Shown in pieces: positions 1 through 9,723 of a DNA stretch of 47,655 nucleotides (within the stretch, counting starts at the first letter, position 1; each line of letters begins with the position of its first letter). The DNA lies in contig DEIV01000026.1 of NCBI GenBank assembly GCA_002352665.1, positions 1 to 47,655 on the forward strand. Reading direction: 5' to 3'. The position numbers were made by a program, and so were the translations under genes. The notes under the pieces are model-generated. The model was not told where the DNA came from, did no database searches, and saw only the letters and a list, made by a program, of their open reading frames with translations. The stretch is from Flavobacteriaceae bacterium UBA2765. Lineage in GTDB: Bacteria; Bacteroidota; Bacteroidia; Flavobacteriales; Flavobacteriaceae.

Positions 1-298
1 TTATGTCGAACTCACGTTATTTATGCTAACGTTTTTTCTTTTAATTGATATAAATTCGACTGATTGATACTTTTTTGGTTTCGATCTATTTTAGCTAAGT
101 ATACAATGTAAACTTCAAGATATCTATCCGAAACATTTTGAAAGATGGTCTCAATATAAATAATATGTTTGGATAATTACTTCCAGCGACTACTATCCAA
201 GGTTTAGACCGAATAAAATAGGCTACTGTTCTGAAAAACTATTGTTCAATAAAAGCATTAACATATTTATTTCGACTGGATTGATAAGCAATTGATAT
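1..298. other. gene-free stretch downstream of trkH
   Basis: No open reading frame with a usable start is seen on either strand. The minus-strand frame that stops at base 1 is open for only about 30 codons and has no ATG. A short imperfect direct repeat (attcgactgattgata at 54-69 and a close copy at 270-286) is the only structure noticed. No U-tract hairpin for trkH termination was found. Confidence 0.5.
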
Positions 299-1816
299 TT
301 AGAACTTATTAATTTTCCAAAAATAAGGTGTAAATAACACCAAAACAGTAAATAATTCTAATCTGCCTAATAGCATTAAAAAAGCTGACCACCATTTACC
401 TAAAGTTGGTAAACTGTTAAAGTTATTTACCGGGCTTAGTTGTCCAAATGCCGGTCCCACATTACCTAATGATGAGGCCGATCCTCCTATTGCGGTGACA
501 AAATCTAAACCTAAAAAACCAAAAATTAGGGCTCCAATAGCAAAAATCAATAGATATAAAATAATAAAGCCCATAATGTTAAATACAATATCTTGAGATA
601 CGGTTTTATTATTTAAACGAACGGGTATTATGGCATTAGGATGTAGAGCTCTTTTAAATTCCAAATATCCATTTTTTATCATAATAATATGACGTACAAA
701 TTTAACACCACCGGCAGTAGATCCCGCCGAGGCACCAAAAAATAATAGTATAAAAAATAATACGGTTAAAAAAGGCGTCCAAATTGTAAAATCTGCAGAA
801 ACAAATCCTGTGGTAGTTATTACAGAAACCACTTGAAATATAGCATGTCTGAAGGAGCTTTCAAAAGCTCCGTTTACCATGGGATGAGCAATAACCTGTA
901 ATTGTGTTGGTACCTGTGAGACGTTAGTCCTAAAATACACCACTAATGTTACTATAATTGTTATACCAATAACATTTAAAAAATAGATTTTAAACTCTTC
1001 ATCTTTTAATATTTTGCTAAACTTTCCTTTAAAAGCATAATAACTTAATACAAAGTTCATTCCCGCCAAAAACATAAATAAGGTAATAATATATTGAATC
1101 ATTGGATTGGAATTCCAATAAGCAACACTGGCATTTTTAGTAGAAAACCCTCCGGTAGATAAAGTACTCATGGCATGATTTATGGCATCAAATATATCCA
1201 TACCGGCCAATTTTAACAAAAGGGCCTCTGCTACGGTTAAGCCAAAATAAATATACCATAACCTTTTAGCCGTATCTGTAATTCTTGGATGTAACTTATC
1301 CGCAGAAGGACCAGGTGCTTCTGCAGCAAAAAGCTGCATACCACCAATTCCTAATAAAGGCAATACGGCAATGGTTAATACTATAATACCCATACCACCT
1401 ATCCAATGGGTAGTACTCCTCCAAAAAAGTAAACCTTTTGGTATACTTTCAATATCATCTAAAATTGAAGCTCCAGTAGTTGTATAACCAGACATTGTTT
1501 CAAAAAAAGCATTAGTAAATGAAGGGATAGCTGCAGTAAATAAATAGGGCAATGAACCTGAAAGAGACATCATTATCCAGCCAAGTGTAACAACAATATA
1601 TCCTTCTCGTTTTTTTATTTCTTTCTTAAAGCCCTTTGTTACAAAACGAAATAATAATCCAATTATAATAGTTATGACACCAGCAGTAAAAATGCCGATG
1701 GTGGCACCATCCTTATAAATAGTACTGATAATACCTGAAATGAACATAAACAAACCATTAAAAATGAGTAAAAAACCCATCATTTGAAAAATGATTTTTA
1801 TGTTTAATTTTTTCAT
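299..1816 (-). CDS. trkH: TrkH family potassium uptake protein, membrane subunit
   Basis: This is the K+-translocating inner-membrane subunit of a Trk/Ktr system, which works with the cytosolic nucleotide-binding ring TrkA encoded just upstream. The 505-residue protein is hydrophobic throughout and has the four pore-loop signatures of the superfamily in order: ETMSGYTTTGAS, STLSTGGFST, SVITTTGFVS and SASSLGNVGPAFG. Each has the filter glycine. The length is usual for TrkH (about 480-510). The ATG lies 18 bases after the trkA stop, so the two genes form an operon transcribed right to left. Identification is firm. Whether Na+ or H+ is co-transported cannot be told from the sequence. Confidence 0.95.
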   Translation of the reverse strand: MKKLNIKIIFQMMGFLLIFNGLFMFISGIISTIYKDGATIGIFTAGVITIIIGLLFRFVTKGFKKEIKKREGYIVVTLGWIMMSLSGSLPYLFTAAIPSFTNAFFETMSGYTTTGASILDDIESIPKGLLFWRSTTHWIGGMGIIVLTIAVLPLLGIGGMQLFAAEAPGPSADKLHPRITDTAKRLWYIYFGLTVAEALLLKLAGMDIFDAINHAMSTLSTGGFSTKNASVAYWNSNPMIQYIITLFMFLAGMNFVLSYYAFKGKFSKILKDEEFKIYFLNVIGITIIVTLVVYFRTNVSQVPTQLQVIAHPMVNGAFESSFRHAIFQVVSVITTTGFVSADFTIWTPFLTVLFFILLFFGASAGSTAGGVKFVRHIIMIKNGYLEFKRALHPNAIIPVRLNNKTVSQDIVFNIMGFIILYLLIFAIGALIFGFLGLDFVTAIGGSASSLGNVGPAFGQLSPVNNFNSLPTLGKWWSAFLMLLGRLELFTVLVLFTPYFWKINKF

Positions 1817-1834
1817 CAGTTATATAATCTATGC

Positions 1835-3184
1835 TTAATCAAAAAATTTCTCTACGCTACCTACTGCATCAACCAAACAACTAACAACAACTTTATCTCC
1901 TGCCTGAATTTTAAAATCACCCAAAGCAATATATCCTTTACCATCTCTAATTACGCCACCAATAGTAGCTTCTCTTGGAAAATTTAAATTTCTGATTATA
2001 CTATTGGTAATTTTTGAATGCTCACGTACTTTAAACTCTAAGAGTTCAGCATTTAGATTATTAATGGTTGCTATTTCTAAGACATCTCCTTTTCTAATAT
2101 GTTTAAAAATACTATTGGCAGCCAATAATTTTTTATTGATAATGGTGTCTATTCCGATTGAATGCGAAAGTTTAGAATAATCTAAATTTTCTGCTAAAGC
2201 CACTGTTTTTTCAACATTTTTAGACTTAGCAACTAAGCAAGTCATAATATTTGTTTCAGAACGCTCTGTTGCAGCGATAAAAACATCCATATCTTCAATG
2301 TTTTCTTCAATAAGCAATTCAACATCTCTTCCATCTCCATGTACCACTAAAACATTAGGAAGTTCTTCGGCTATGTCTAGAGCTTTAGCCCTATCTCTTT
2401 CTATAAGTTTAACATGTAATTTTTTATCACAAAGTTCTTTAGCGGTTCTTCGTCCTATCGAACTTCCACCTAAAATCATTACATTATGAACTTCCTTTTT
2501 AATTTTACCGGTTAACTTGTACAATTCATTAACACCTTCTTTTAAGGTAATAAAATAAACCAAATCTCCTTTTTTGAAAATTGTGCCTCCACGTGGAATT
2601 TCAATTAAATCTGTATATTCATTTTGCAAACCTATTGGCATAAAATGGATTTCAGGAAATGATGCGGCTGCTTCCATTACAGACATACCTACAAAGGGAG
2701 CCGATTCGGATAAATTTATCCCGATCATTGTTAATTCACCCTTTTCAAATTCATGCAAATGATTAAAAGCGGCCTGATTAAGTAGCATTTTAATTTCTTT
2801 AGACGCCAATTCTTCTGTAGAAATTAACTCATCAATACCAAATTCAGAAAAATTAATTTCTTTTTGGTTAGCAATAAACTCAGCATTACTGATTCTAGCA
2901 ATTGTTTGCTTAGCACCTAATCTTTTGGCTAAAACACAAATGGTTATATTAACAGTTTCATTCGAGGTAACAGCAATTACCAAATCGGTATGGCTTATGT
3001 TAGCTTCCCTTAAAATACTAATAGAGGTACCATTTCCTTTCAGAACCCTAATATCTAATCGAGTATCAGAATATGTTAAACGCTCTTGTTTTTCATCAAT
3101 AAGTGTGATGTCATGAGATTCGTAGGAGAGTAACTTCGCTAAATGAAATCCAACTTCACCTGCACCAGCAATAATTATCCTCAT
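1835..3184 (-). CDS. trkA: Trk system potassium transporter TrkA
   Basis: Cytosolic regulatory subunit that binds NAD(H)/nucleotides and gates TrkH. The 449 residues are two tandem RCK units. The first Rossmann fold opens the protein with GAGEVG (residues 7-12). The second begins near residue 234 with ILGGSSIG. Each is followed by an RCK_C region, the last ending at the C-terminus. The full double-RCK length agrees with TrkA of proteobacteria and Bacteroidota rather than the half-size KtrA. It is the first gene of the trkA-trkH operon. A -7-like element lies 26 bases upstream of its ATG. Confidence 0.95.
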   Translation of the reverse strand: MRIIIAGAGEVGFHLAKLLSYESHDITLIDEKQERLTYSDTRLDIRVLKGNGTSISILREANISHTDLVIAVTSNETVNITICVLAKRLGAKQTIARISNAEFIANQKEINFSEFGIDELISTEELASKEIKMLLNQAAFNHLHEFEKGELTMIGINLSESAPFVGMSVMEAAASFPEIHFMPIGLQNEYTDLIEIPRGGTIFKKGDLVYFITLKEGVNELYKLTGKIKKEVHNVMILGGSSIGRRTAKELCDKKLHVKLIERDRAKALDIAEELPNVLVVHGDGRDVELLIEENIEDMDVFIAATERSETNIMTCLVAKSKNVEKTVALAENLDYSKLSHSIGIDTIINKKLLAANSIFKHIRKGDVLEIATINNLNAELLEFKVREHSKITNSIIRNLNFPREATIGGVIRDGKGYIALGDFKIQAGDKVVVSCLVDAVGSVEKFFD

Positions 3185-3209
3185 TAGATTTTTGTTTTGA
3201 TAGTAATAA

Positions 3210-3217
3210 CAAAAGTA
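3210..3217 (-). promoter_or_regulatory. candidate -7 element for trkA-trkH
   Basis: On the minus strand these bases read TACTTTTG, an exact match to the Bacteroidota -7 consensus TAnnTTTG, 26 bases from the trkA ATG. No TTG is seen at the expected -33 distance, so this is only half a promoter. Confidence 0.35.
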
Positions 3218-3351
3218 TTATTTTTTCTTTTATATCTTTAAAGAAATTTTGTTTATATAATTTTTATACAAGCAACTTATAATTAACGGTTTTGATATCT
3301 TGATATTATAATGGAATAACATTTTATATCATCTAAAATAAGTTTAATAAA

Positions 3352-4050
3352 ATGAAAATTGATCGTAAGGTTTCTTCAATAAAAAATTGGAAAGAAGATG
3401 ATAGACCAAGAGAAAAATTGATCTCAAAGGGTAAAAGTTCCTTGTCTGATGCTGAATTATTAGCAATTTTAATTGGCTCTGGTAATAAGGAAGAAAGTGC
3501 CGTTGGTTTGTCAAAACGTATAGTTACGGCTGCTCACAATAATTTGAATGAATTAGGTAGGTTGTCTTTAAATGATTTAATGCAGTTTAAAGGTATAGGC
3601 GAAGCAAAAGCAGTAACTATAATTACAGCTTTAGAATTGGGGAGAAGAAGAAGATTAGAAGAGGCATTGATAAAACCAAAAATAACAAGTAGTAAAGCCG
3701 TATTTGAAATAATGCAGCCTATTATTGGTGAATTACTTCATGAAGAATTTTGGGTATTGTATTTAAACAATTCTAATAAAATTATTTTTAAAAATCAGTT
3801 GAGCAGTGGTGGTATTACAGGTACTTTGGTAGATGTTAGAATGCTGTTTAAAAAAGCTTTAGAATTGTCATCTGTAGCCATTATATTGAGTCACAATCAC
3901 CCTTCAGGGAATTTAAAACCCAGTGTTTCTGATAAGGACTTAACTCAAAAAATACAACAAGCCGGAAATACTTTAGATATTAAAGTTCTAGATCATTTGA
4001 TAATTACTGAAAAAGCGTACTTTAGCTTTGCGGATGGCAATTTGATCTAA
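3352..4050 (+). CDS. radC: RadC family JAB/MPN-domain protein (UPF0758)
   Basis: Member of the RadC family, widely conserved and of uncertain function; the old link to DNA repair in E. coli is not well supported. The 232-residue protein has an N-terminal helix-hairpin-helix region (FKGIGEAKA, residues 79-87) and a C-terminal JAMM metalloprotease fold. The metal site is visible as His181, His183, Ser185 and Asp194 in the HNHPSG...SxxD motif, with Glu132 as the likely catalytic acid. Length is typical (about 220-235). It stands alone on the plus strand, divergent from trkA. The 274-base gap that follows holds no supported gene. Confidence 0.93.
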   Translation: MKIDRKVSSIKNWKEDDRPREKLISKGKSSLSDAELLAILIGSGNKEESAVGLSKRIVTAAHNNLNELGRLSLNDLMQFKGIGEAKAVTIITALELGRRRRLEEALIKPKITSSKAVFEIMQPIIGELLHEEFWVLYLNNSNKIIFKNQLSSGGITGTLVDVRMLFKKALELSSVAIILSHNHPSGNLKPSVSDKDLTQKIQQAGNTLDIKVLDHLIITEKAYFSFADGNLI

Positions 4051-4324
4051 ATATTTTACCAATTTAATAGAATTTATAGTGTAATATTTTAGCTTTTATA
4101 GGCTGGATTAAGGATGAGAAAGGAATTAAGCTTAAAAAACAAACTTTTATATACAAATTTTCACATTATAATCTATACCAATTTTATATTCAATTTTTTG
4201 GGAATGTGATGAAAACTCTAGTTTTGATCCTAAGCTAAAAAAGGTCTTAAAAATAATATTTTGTCAATTTATAACTATCTGATCGTTAATATTTGGAATT
4301 AAGATAGTAGAACACTTATAATAA

Positions 4325-5635
4325 ATGCTTTTAGTTTATACACATAAAATAACACCAAGACTAACTTATACTTTTAAACAATTTTTTACCAGAATTCTAC
4401 AAATTGATGTAAAATTCACTACTAAAGTTGAAGAGTTTATTGCACATAATGGATTAAAATTAACCTACGCTAAACAAGCATTAGGTAATGAATTATTTAT
4501 TAGAAGCAGTAATTTATTATTTGAACAAGGCATCAATGATGTAGAAATAATAATGGGTAAGTGGGATGGTATTGATTGTTTTTTTCAATATAGGCAGGAA
4601 GCTACAATTCCGTTTGATATATTTGCTGCCACTTTTTATTTAGTAAGTAGATATGAGGAGTACTTACCACATGTGAAAGATTGCTGTGAACGTTTTCCAG
4701 CGGAAGAAAGCTTAGCTTTTAAACATGATTTTTTAGAAAAACCTCTGATTGATATTTGGGCCTATAAATTCAAACTCATTATTAAGGATAAATATCCTGA
4801 GTTTGAGTTCAAAAAAAGAAAATTTGAATATATATCTACTATTGATATTGATGTACCTTATCATTTTAAACATAAAGGTTTAATTAGAACTTTAAGCGGT
4901 TATATAAAAGATTTATCTAAACTGAGAATATTTGACATTTGGTATAGAACAATGGTTGTCCTTGGGTTTAGAAAAGATCCTTTTGATACTTTTGATGAAG
5001 CTATAAATTATCAACGACAATATGGAATTAAAACAATTTTTTTCTTTTCAGTAGGCGATTATACCACTTATGATAAAAATACTTCTTCTAGAAATACAAA
5101 TTATCAGTCGTTAATCAAATCGGTAGCAGATTATGCTGATGTTGGCTTGCATCCTTCTTATTTTTCCTATAAAAATGAAGAGATATTACAAAAAGAAAAA
5201 TTAAGATTGGAATCTATCTTTAACAGACCCGTTGAAAAATCAAGACAACATTATTTGAGATTAGATTTGCCAGAGACCTACCAAAATTTGGTTAATTTAG
5301 AGGTGAAAGAAGACTATACAATGGGTTATGCCGCTCATTATGGATTTAGAGCAAGTACCTGTACACCATTTTATTTTTACGATTTAGAATTTGAAATTCA
5401 AACGCCTTTAAAAGTATTTCCATTTGCCGTAATGGATGGTACATTAAAAGATTATTTAGAATTATCTAACAAAAGGGCTTTTGAAGTAATCATTAAGTTG
5501 GCTTACGAAGTAAAAAATGTTGATGGTGTCTTTATTACTTTATTTCATAACGAGACCTTAAGTAATAGAGGTAGATGGAGACGCTGGAGAAAGATGTATA
5601 TAGATATATTTAAAAAATTAACTACCGTTGTATAG
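4325..5635 (+). CDS. polysaccharide deacetylase family protein
   Basis: Probable NodB-like carbohydrate esterase acting on a surface polysaccharide or its precursor. The 436-residue protein has a long N-terminal region (about 1-165) like the DUF7033 domain that precedes the catalytic fold in Bacteroidota homologues. Near residue 175 it has TIDIDVPYHF, which resembles the NodB motif-1 metal site (TxDxD), and later GLHPSYFSY, which resembles the H-x-S/T metal motif. There is no signal peptide or membrane helix, so it looks cytoplasmic. It lies 27 bases before a FemAB-like gene on the same strand and faces a convergent glycosyltransferase/flippase operon. The family assignment is good; substrate and activity are inferred. 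Confidence 0.8.
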   Translation: MLLVYTHKITPRLTYTFKQFFTRILQIDVKFTTKVEEFIAHNGLKLTYAKQALGNELFIRSSNLLFEQGINDVEIIMGKWDGIDCFFQYRQEATIPFDIFAATFYLVSRYEEYLPHVKDCCERFPAEESLAFKHDFLEKPLIDIWAYKFKLIIKDKYPEFEFKKRKFEYISTIDIDVPYHFKHKGLIRTLSGYIKDLSKLRIFDIWYRTMVVLGFRKDPFDTFDEAINYQRQYGIKTIFFFSVGDYTTYDKNTSSRNTNYQSLIKSVADYADVGLHPSYFSYKNEEILQKEKLRLESIFNRPVEKSRQHYLRLDLPETYQNLVNLEVKEDYTMGYAAHYGFRASTCTPFYFYDLEFEIQTPLKVFPFAVMDGTLKDYLELSNKRAFEVIIKLAYEVKNVDGVFITLFHNETLSNRGRWRRWRKMYIDIFKKLTTVV

Positions 5636-5662
5636 TGTAATTTTTCAAATCGACAATCTACT

Positions 5663-6541
5663 ATGATACAATACCTAAGCAGAAATCAAATAAATGAAGG
5701 CTTGTATAACACTTGTATCTCCAACGCAGTTAATAGTCGTATTTATGCATATAGTTGGTATTTAGATGTTGTTTGTGACGATTGGTGCCTACTTGTAAAG
5801 GACAGTTACAAAACAGTTATGCCCTTACCAATACGTAAAAAATATGGCATTCATTATATTTATTTAGCTCCTTGGACCCAACAATTAGGTATTTTTTCTA
5901 AGGAAAACATTGAATCCTTCATAGTAAAGGAATTTATAAATTCAATTCCTACAAAGTTCAAGCTAATAGAATTTTTTTTAAATGCCGATAATGTTATTAG
6001 TAACAAATACATAAAGGAGAGAGACAACTTTATTTTGCCTTTGAATAAGGCCTATAAAAATATTAGAAAGCAATATAGTAAAGGACGAAAAAGCAGTATC
6101 AAACAGGTAGAAAAATTTAATTTATCAATTGTAAATAATTATAATCACGAAAAGATCATTCAGTTATTTAAAGATAATAAAGGTGCTGAATTGCAGAAGA
6201 ATAAGACTGACTATGATATCTTAAGTAATTTGATAAATACTGCCTTGCCATTAAAATTAGTGGAATGTGTTGGGGTTATTAACGATAGGAACATGCTAAT
6301 AGGCGGTGCTTTTTTTTTAAAGGATTCCTTAAGAATTACATATCTTTTCTCCGCAATAAATACTGAAGGTAGAGAAAAACAAGCCATGTCATATTTGATA
6401 GATACAATGATAAATAGATATGCCGAGACCGAATATATTTTAGATTTTGAAGGTTCTATGATTTATAAATTGGCATCTTTTTTTAAAAGTTTTGGGGCTG
6501 AAAAGGAAGCTTATTATCATTTTAAGAAATATAGATTTTAA
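5663..6541 (+). CDS. FemAB/GNAT-like acyltransferase of a polysaccharide locus
   Basis: The 292-residue protein looks like two GNAT-type halves, as in FemAB-like proteins. The N-terminal half carries the aromatic-rich MPLPIRKKYG and YLAPWTQQLG segments. The C-terminal half carries LIGGAFFL and ILDFEGSMIYKLASFFKSFG, a pattern common in FemAB-like enzymes of exopolysaccharide clusters. Classical FemAB proteins transfer amino acids to peptidoglycan. Relatives in polysaccharide loci probably acylate a sugar amine, which would fit the adjacent deacetylase that could expose one. That pairing is inference. No membrane segment is seen. It follows the deacetylase by 27 bases, probably in one operon, and ends 17 bases from the convergent flippase gene. 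Confidence 0.65.
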   Translation: MIQYLSRNQINEGLYNTCISNAVNSRIYAYSWYLDVVCDDWCLLVKDSYKTVMPLPIRKKYGIHYIYLAPWTQQLGIFSKENIESFIVKEFINSIPTKFKLIEFFLNADNVISNKYIKERDNFILPLNKAYKNIRKQYSKGRKSSIKQVEKFNLSIVNNYNHEKIIQLFKDNKGAELQKNKTDYDILSNLINTALPLKLVECVGVINDRNMLIGGAFFLKDSLRITYLFSAINTEGREKQAMSYLIDTMINRYAETEYILDFEGSMIYKLASFFKSFGAEKEAYYHFKKYRF

Positions 6542-6558
6542 AACAAATAAAATAAAAC

Positions 6559-7818
6559 CTATTCTTCAGAAGGTGTAGAATAATACTTATAAAAGATAAT
6601 CATTGAAAGGAGCCCCGTAAACCACATGAGTACTGAAGTTGTAATGGCTGCTCCCTTTATTCCGTATCTAGGTATTAAATAATAGTTACTTACAAAATTT
6701 ATCAATAATGCAATAGTAGCGATAAAATAATTCACATGTGCTTTTCCAATAGAAGATAATAAATTACCAAACAGACCTCTAAAAATTAAAATACCGCAAA
6801 CACCAATCATTAAAATAAGAAAACTCTCATTGAACTGAACGAAAGAGGGGTCAAATAACCTCAAAATATGACGGGAAAACAGTAAAGAAAATAAAATTGC
6901 TAATATACTTACAAGGCTAAATAGATACATGTAACCTTTTATATAAGTATTAATATATTTTTTGTTATAAATATTTTCAGTAAATGCAACAAAATCTGTA
7001 GCCATAAAAACTCTTGGTAAAAATAAAATACTAAAAGGTATTAATGTGACATACTTGTAATTGGTGACCATATTAGTATCGTTTAATAAATATCCTATTA
7101 AAAAAATATCAATAACAAAAAGTAGCTGAGTTACAACATTAGAAAGACTTGCAAAAAAACCGTATCTCCAAAAATAGAAATCTGTAATATGTAACTTAGA
7201 ATACGCCTTATAATTTATTTTTAATTTCTTGATAAAAAATAAAGATGTTAAAAGTGGGGTAATTAATAAGGCTACGGCATACCCTTTTTCTTCATAAAGC
7301 AGACTTAATAGGAATACACAAATTATAAGAATTGCATTGTAGGTTAATTCTGCATATGAAAAGGATTTATTATCATAATTCAGTCTAAATTGAATTTTAA
7401 TAAGTTCAAATAAGAATGAGGGAATTATTACAAAAGATAAGAAAATAATATAAAAACGAATGCCATCAAAAGAAAAATTAATAAAAAAGCTAACTAAAAT
7501 TATAAGAAATACTAAAGTTATAGAAGCAATAAGCCCTTTTTTTAATACATAAATAAAAAGACTGTTTTTTTCTTCAACTTCTTTTAATAATGCTCCATAT
7601 CTAATTAAGCTTTGATGCAACCCAAATCCACCAATTGGAATTACAAAAGATATAATGTTGAAAGCAAAAATAACTACACCTAATTCTTCATTATCAATTA
7701 ACTGAAGAGCTGTCCAAGATGCCATAAAAGACAAAACTCTTGAAATAACTGTAGTTAGAAGAACAGTTGTACCTGCTCTACTTATAAAATTATGTATGAA
7801 AATAATAATGTTTTTCAT
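6559..7818 (-). CDS. polysaccharide flippase (Wzx/MATE-like)
   Basis: Integral inner-membrane protein of the polysaccharide transporter superfamily, expected to move a lipid-linked oligosaccharide across the membrane. The 419 residues contain about 12-14 hydrophobic segments and a Wzx-like start (ISRAGTTVLLTTVISRVLSF), then GFGLHQSLIRYG and a C-terminal GIKGAAITTSV segment typical of the superfamily. Its ATG lies 5 bases after the asnB stop, so it is the last gene of the GT4-asnB-flippase operon. Transported substrate unknown. Confidence 0.85.
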   Translation of the reverse strand: MKNIIIFIHNFISRAGTTVLLTTVISRVLSFMASWTALQLIDNEELGVVIFAFNIISFVIPIGGFGLHQSLIRYGALLKEVEEKNSLFIYVLKKGLIASITLVFLIILVSFFINFSFDGIRFYIIFLSFVIIPSFLFELIKIQFRLNYDNKSFSYAELTYNAILIICVFLLSLLYEEKGYAVALLITPLLTSLFFIKKLKINYKAYSKLHITDFYFWRYGFFASLSNVVTQLLFVIDIFLIGYLLNDTNMVTNYKYVTLIPFSILFLPRVFMATDFVAFTENIYNKKYINTYIKGYMYLFSLVSILAILFSLLFSRHILRLFDPSFVQFNESFLILMIGVCGILIFRGLFGNLLSSIGKAHVNYFIATIALLINFVSNYYLIPRYGIKGAAITTSVLMWFTGLLSMIIFYKYYSTPSEE

Positions 7819-7823
7819 GTATT

Positions 7824-9719
7824 TTAATTACTCAGAAATTTTTGTATCCATAACTCTGTTGTTACTAATTGCCAGATTTTATTAGCATCTTTCGACTTTA
7901 GAATTGTATCTATTTGATTATTGTCAAATAAACTTCTATGCTTCAGCTTTTGAATCGAATCGAATGTTAATTCTCGAAGTTCATTATTTATCCAATGTTC
8001 TAAGGGAAGACCTAAACCTTTTTTATTCATTGTTAAACAACTCGGTGCAATATGTTTTTTTGCAACTTGTCTCAGGATATATTTCTGTGTATTTCCTTTT
8101 ATTTTGTGCCTTGTAGGTATTTTAAAAGCAGTTTCAATAAAATTATGATCTAATAATGGAAACCTCCCTTCAATTGAAAAGCTCATCGTGCTTTGATCCA
8201 CTGCACGCATTTGGTGATTAGAAATATATGATTTTAGGTTATAAAAACTTATTGCTTCAAAGTCATCCGTAAATGACATTTTATTTTCATAGAGTTCAGA
8301 AATAGTATGTTTGGTATTGTATTTTTTGGTCTTGAATAAATTACCTATTTCTTGATCATTGAAAGTAGTATAGTAATGTGAATAATATTCTCCAATATTG
8401 TTATAATTAGAGAGTTGAATACCTTTTTTTATTTTTTGATGTATTTTGGGAAGAATCTTAACAATAGTTCTATTTTTTTGCAAATATTTCCAAAGCGATA
8501 ATTTTTTATAAACATCATAACCGCCAAAAAGCTCATCACCTCCAAGTCCGTTTAGTATAACTTTTAATTTGTTTTCTGAAGCAATTTTTGCCAGTATATA
8601 ATTAGCCGATAAATTATGATAAGGCTCTTCATAAGCTAAAATTATCTGATTAATATTATCAATAATTTCTAACGGATTTACATTAGATATGTAATGATTT
8701 AGTTGATGTAAATTAGCTGTATCTTCTGCTTGACTTATTTCATCATAATTGTTATAACCTTTTAAACCTAAAGTCAATACTTTAATACTCGGATTTAGCT
8801 TTGAAGCAATTACTGCTATTGTCGTTGAATCTATACCGCCACTCATAAAAACTCCTACCTCAACATCAGCATTTAATCGATATTTAATGGCATTATATAA
8901 ATTTTCTTCAATTAATTTAATAGATTTTTCTTCTGTCAGAGTTAAGTCTTGATTATTTACAGGTATTTCCCAATATCTTGTTTTTCTAACAGCGTTAGAT
9001 TTTAGGTTGATTTTTAAAAAGTGAGCTGGTTCTAACGCGATGATATTTTCAATACAAGTATTTGGCCTTTGAGCTATTGAAAATCGAAAATTTTGCCATA
9101 AACCATTCCAATTAATTTTAGGTTCTATTAATTGAGAATCAATAATAGATTTTATAGTACTTGCAAATACAAAATGATTTTTGTCATAACTATAATAAAT
9201 AGGTTTAATACCAATCCTATCTCGTGCAATAAATATCTCATTTTTAACATTATCGTATATAGCTAAGGCAAACATTCCATTAAACTTATCAAGAGCCTTT
9301 TCAGACCATTGCTTGTATGCGTTAAGCACAACTTCTGTATCTGAATTAGAAAAAAAAGAATAGCCTAAATTAATTAGTTCGGTTTTTATTTCCTTAAAAT
9401 TATAAACCTCACCATTAAAAATTATCCAGTATCTTTTATCTACATCACACATAGGTTGATGACTATTATTAGATAAATCAATTATCTTTAGTTGTCTAAA
9501 CCCTAGACCTATTTTAAAAGGTTGATTATATGTAGTGTTAATGTGAGCATGGTTTTTACAAATTGTATCATCACCAATGAAAGGTAATGGTTGTTCATCG
9601 AATAACATATAACCTTCATCATCCGGACCTCTATTAACCATACTTTTGGTCATTGAAATCAGTGAAGAAGATTTTGATAAAGATTCATTTAAGTTTATTA
9701 TCCCTGCAATACCACACAT
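7824..9719 (-). CDS. asnB: asparagine synthase (glutamine-hydrolysing), AsnB type
   Basis: Class II glutamine amidotransferase fused to an ATP-pyrophosphatase synthetase domain. The start was placed at the ATG giving MCGIAGI, because the cysteine must be the N-terminal nucleophile after Met removal. An in-frame ATG six codons upstream (9737) would bury it and overlap the preceding gene. The glutaminase part has FNGEVYNF and SDTEVVL. The synthetase part has the PP-loop SGGIDST near residue 295 and GLGGDELFGGY. At about 631 residues it is of normal length. Its place between a glycosyltransferase (4 bases upstream) and a flippase (5 bases downstream) suggests it may amidate a sugar acid or another surface-polymer carboxylate rather than make free asparagine. 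That is inference. Confidence 0.88.
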   Translation of the reverse strand: MCGIAGIINLNESLSKSSSLISMTKSMVNRGPDDEGYMLFDEQPLPFIGDDTICKNHAHINTTYNQPFKIGLGFRQLKIIDLSNNSHQPMCDVDKRYWIIFNGEVYNFKEIKTELINLGYSFFSNSDTEVVLNAYKQWSEKALDKFNGMFALAIYDNVKNEIFIARDRIGIKPIYYSYDKNHFVFASTIKSIIDSQLIEPKINWNGLWQNFRFSIAQRPNTCIENIIALEPAHFLKINLKSNAVRKTRYWEIPVNNQDLTLTEEKSIKLIEENLYNAIKYRLNADVEVGVFMSGGIDSTTIAVIASKLNPSIKVLTLGLKGYNNYDEISQAEDTANLHQLNHYISNVNPLEIIDNINQIILAYEEPYHNLSANYILAKIASENKLKVILNGLGGDELFGGYDVYKKLSLWKYLQKNRTIVKILPKIHQKIKKGIQLSNYNNIGEYYSHYYTTFNDQEIGNLFKTKKYNTKHTISELYENKMSFTDDFEAISFYNLKSYISNHQMRAVDQSTMSFSIEGRFPLLDHNFIETAFKIPTRHKIKGNTQKYILRQVAKKHIAPSCLTMNKKGLGLPLEHWINNELRELTFDSIQKLKHRSLFDNNQIDTILKSKDANKIWQLVTTELWIQKFLSN

Positions 9720-9723
9720 GTTC

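Noticed and set aside
54..286. Direct repeat attcgactgattgata downstream of trkH
   Set aside because: Only two short imperfect copies; no attachment-site or mobile-element context.
2298..3116. Plus-strand open frames of about 60 codons inside trkA
   Set aside because: They are antisense shadows of a conserved gene with no family resemblance.
4114..4209. 31-codon ATG frame in the radC-deacetylase gap, preceded by aagga
   Set aside because: Low-complexity Asn/Ile/Phe-rich peptide with no recognisable family. An AT-rich gap yields such frames by chance.
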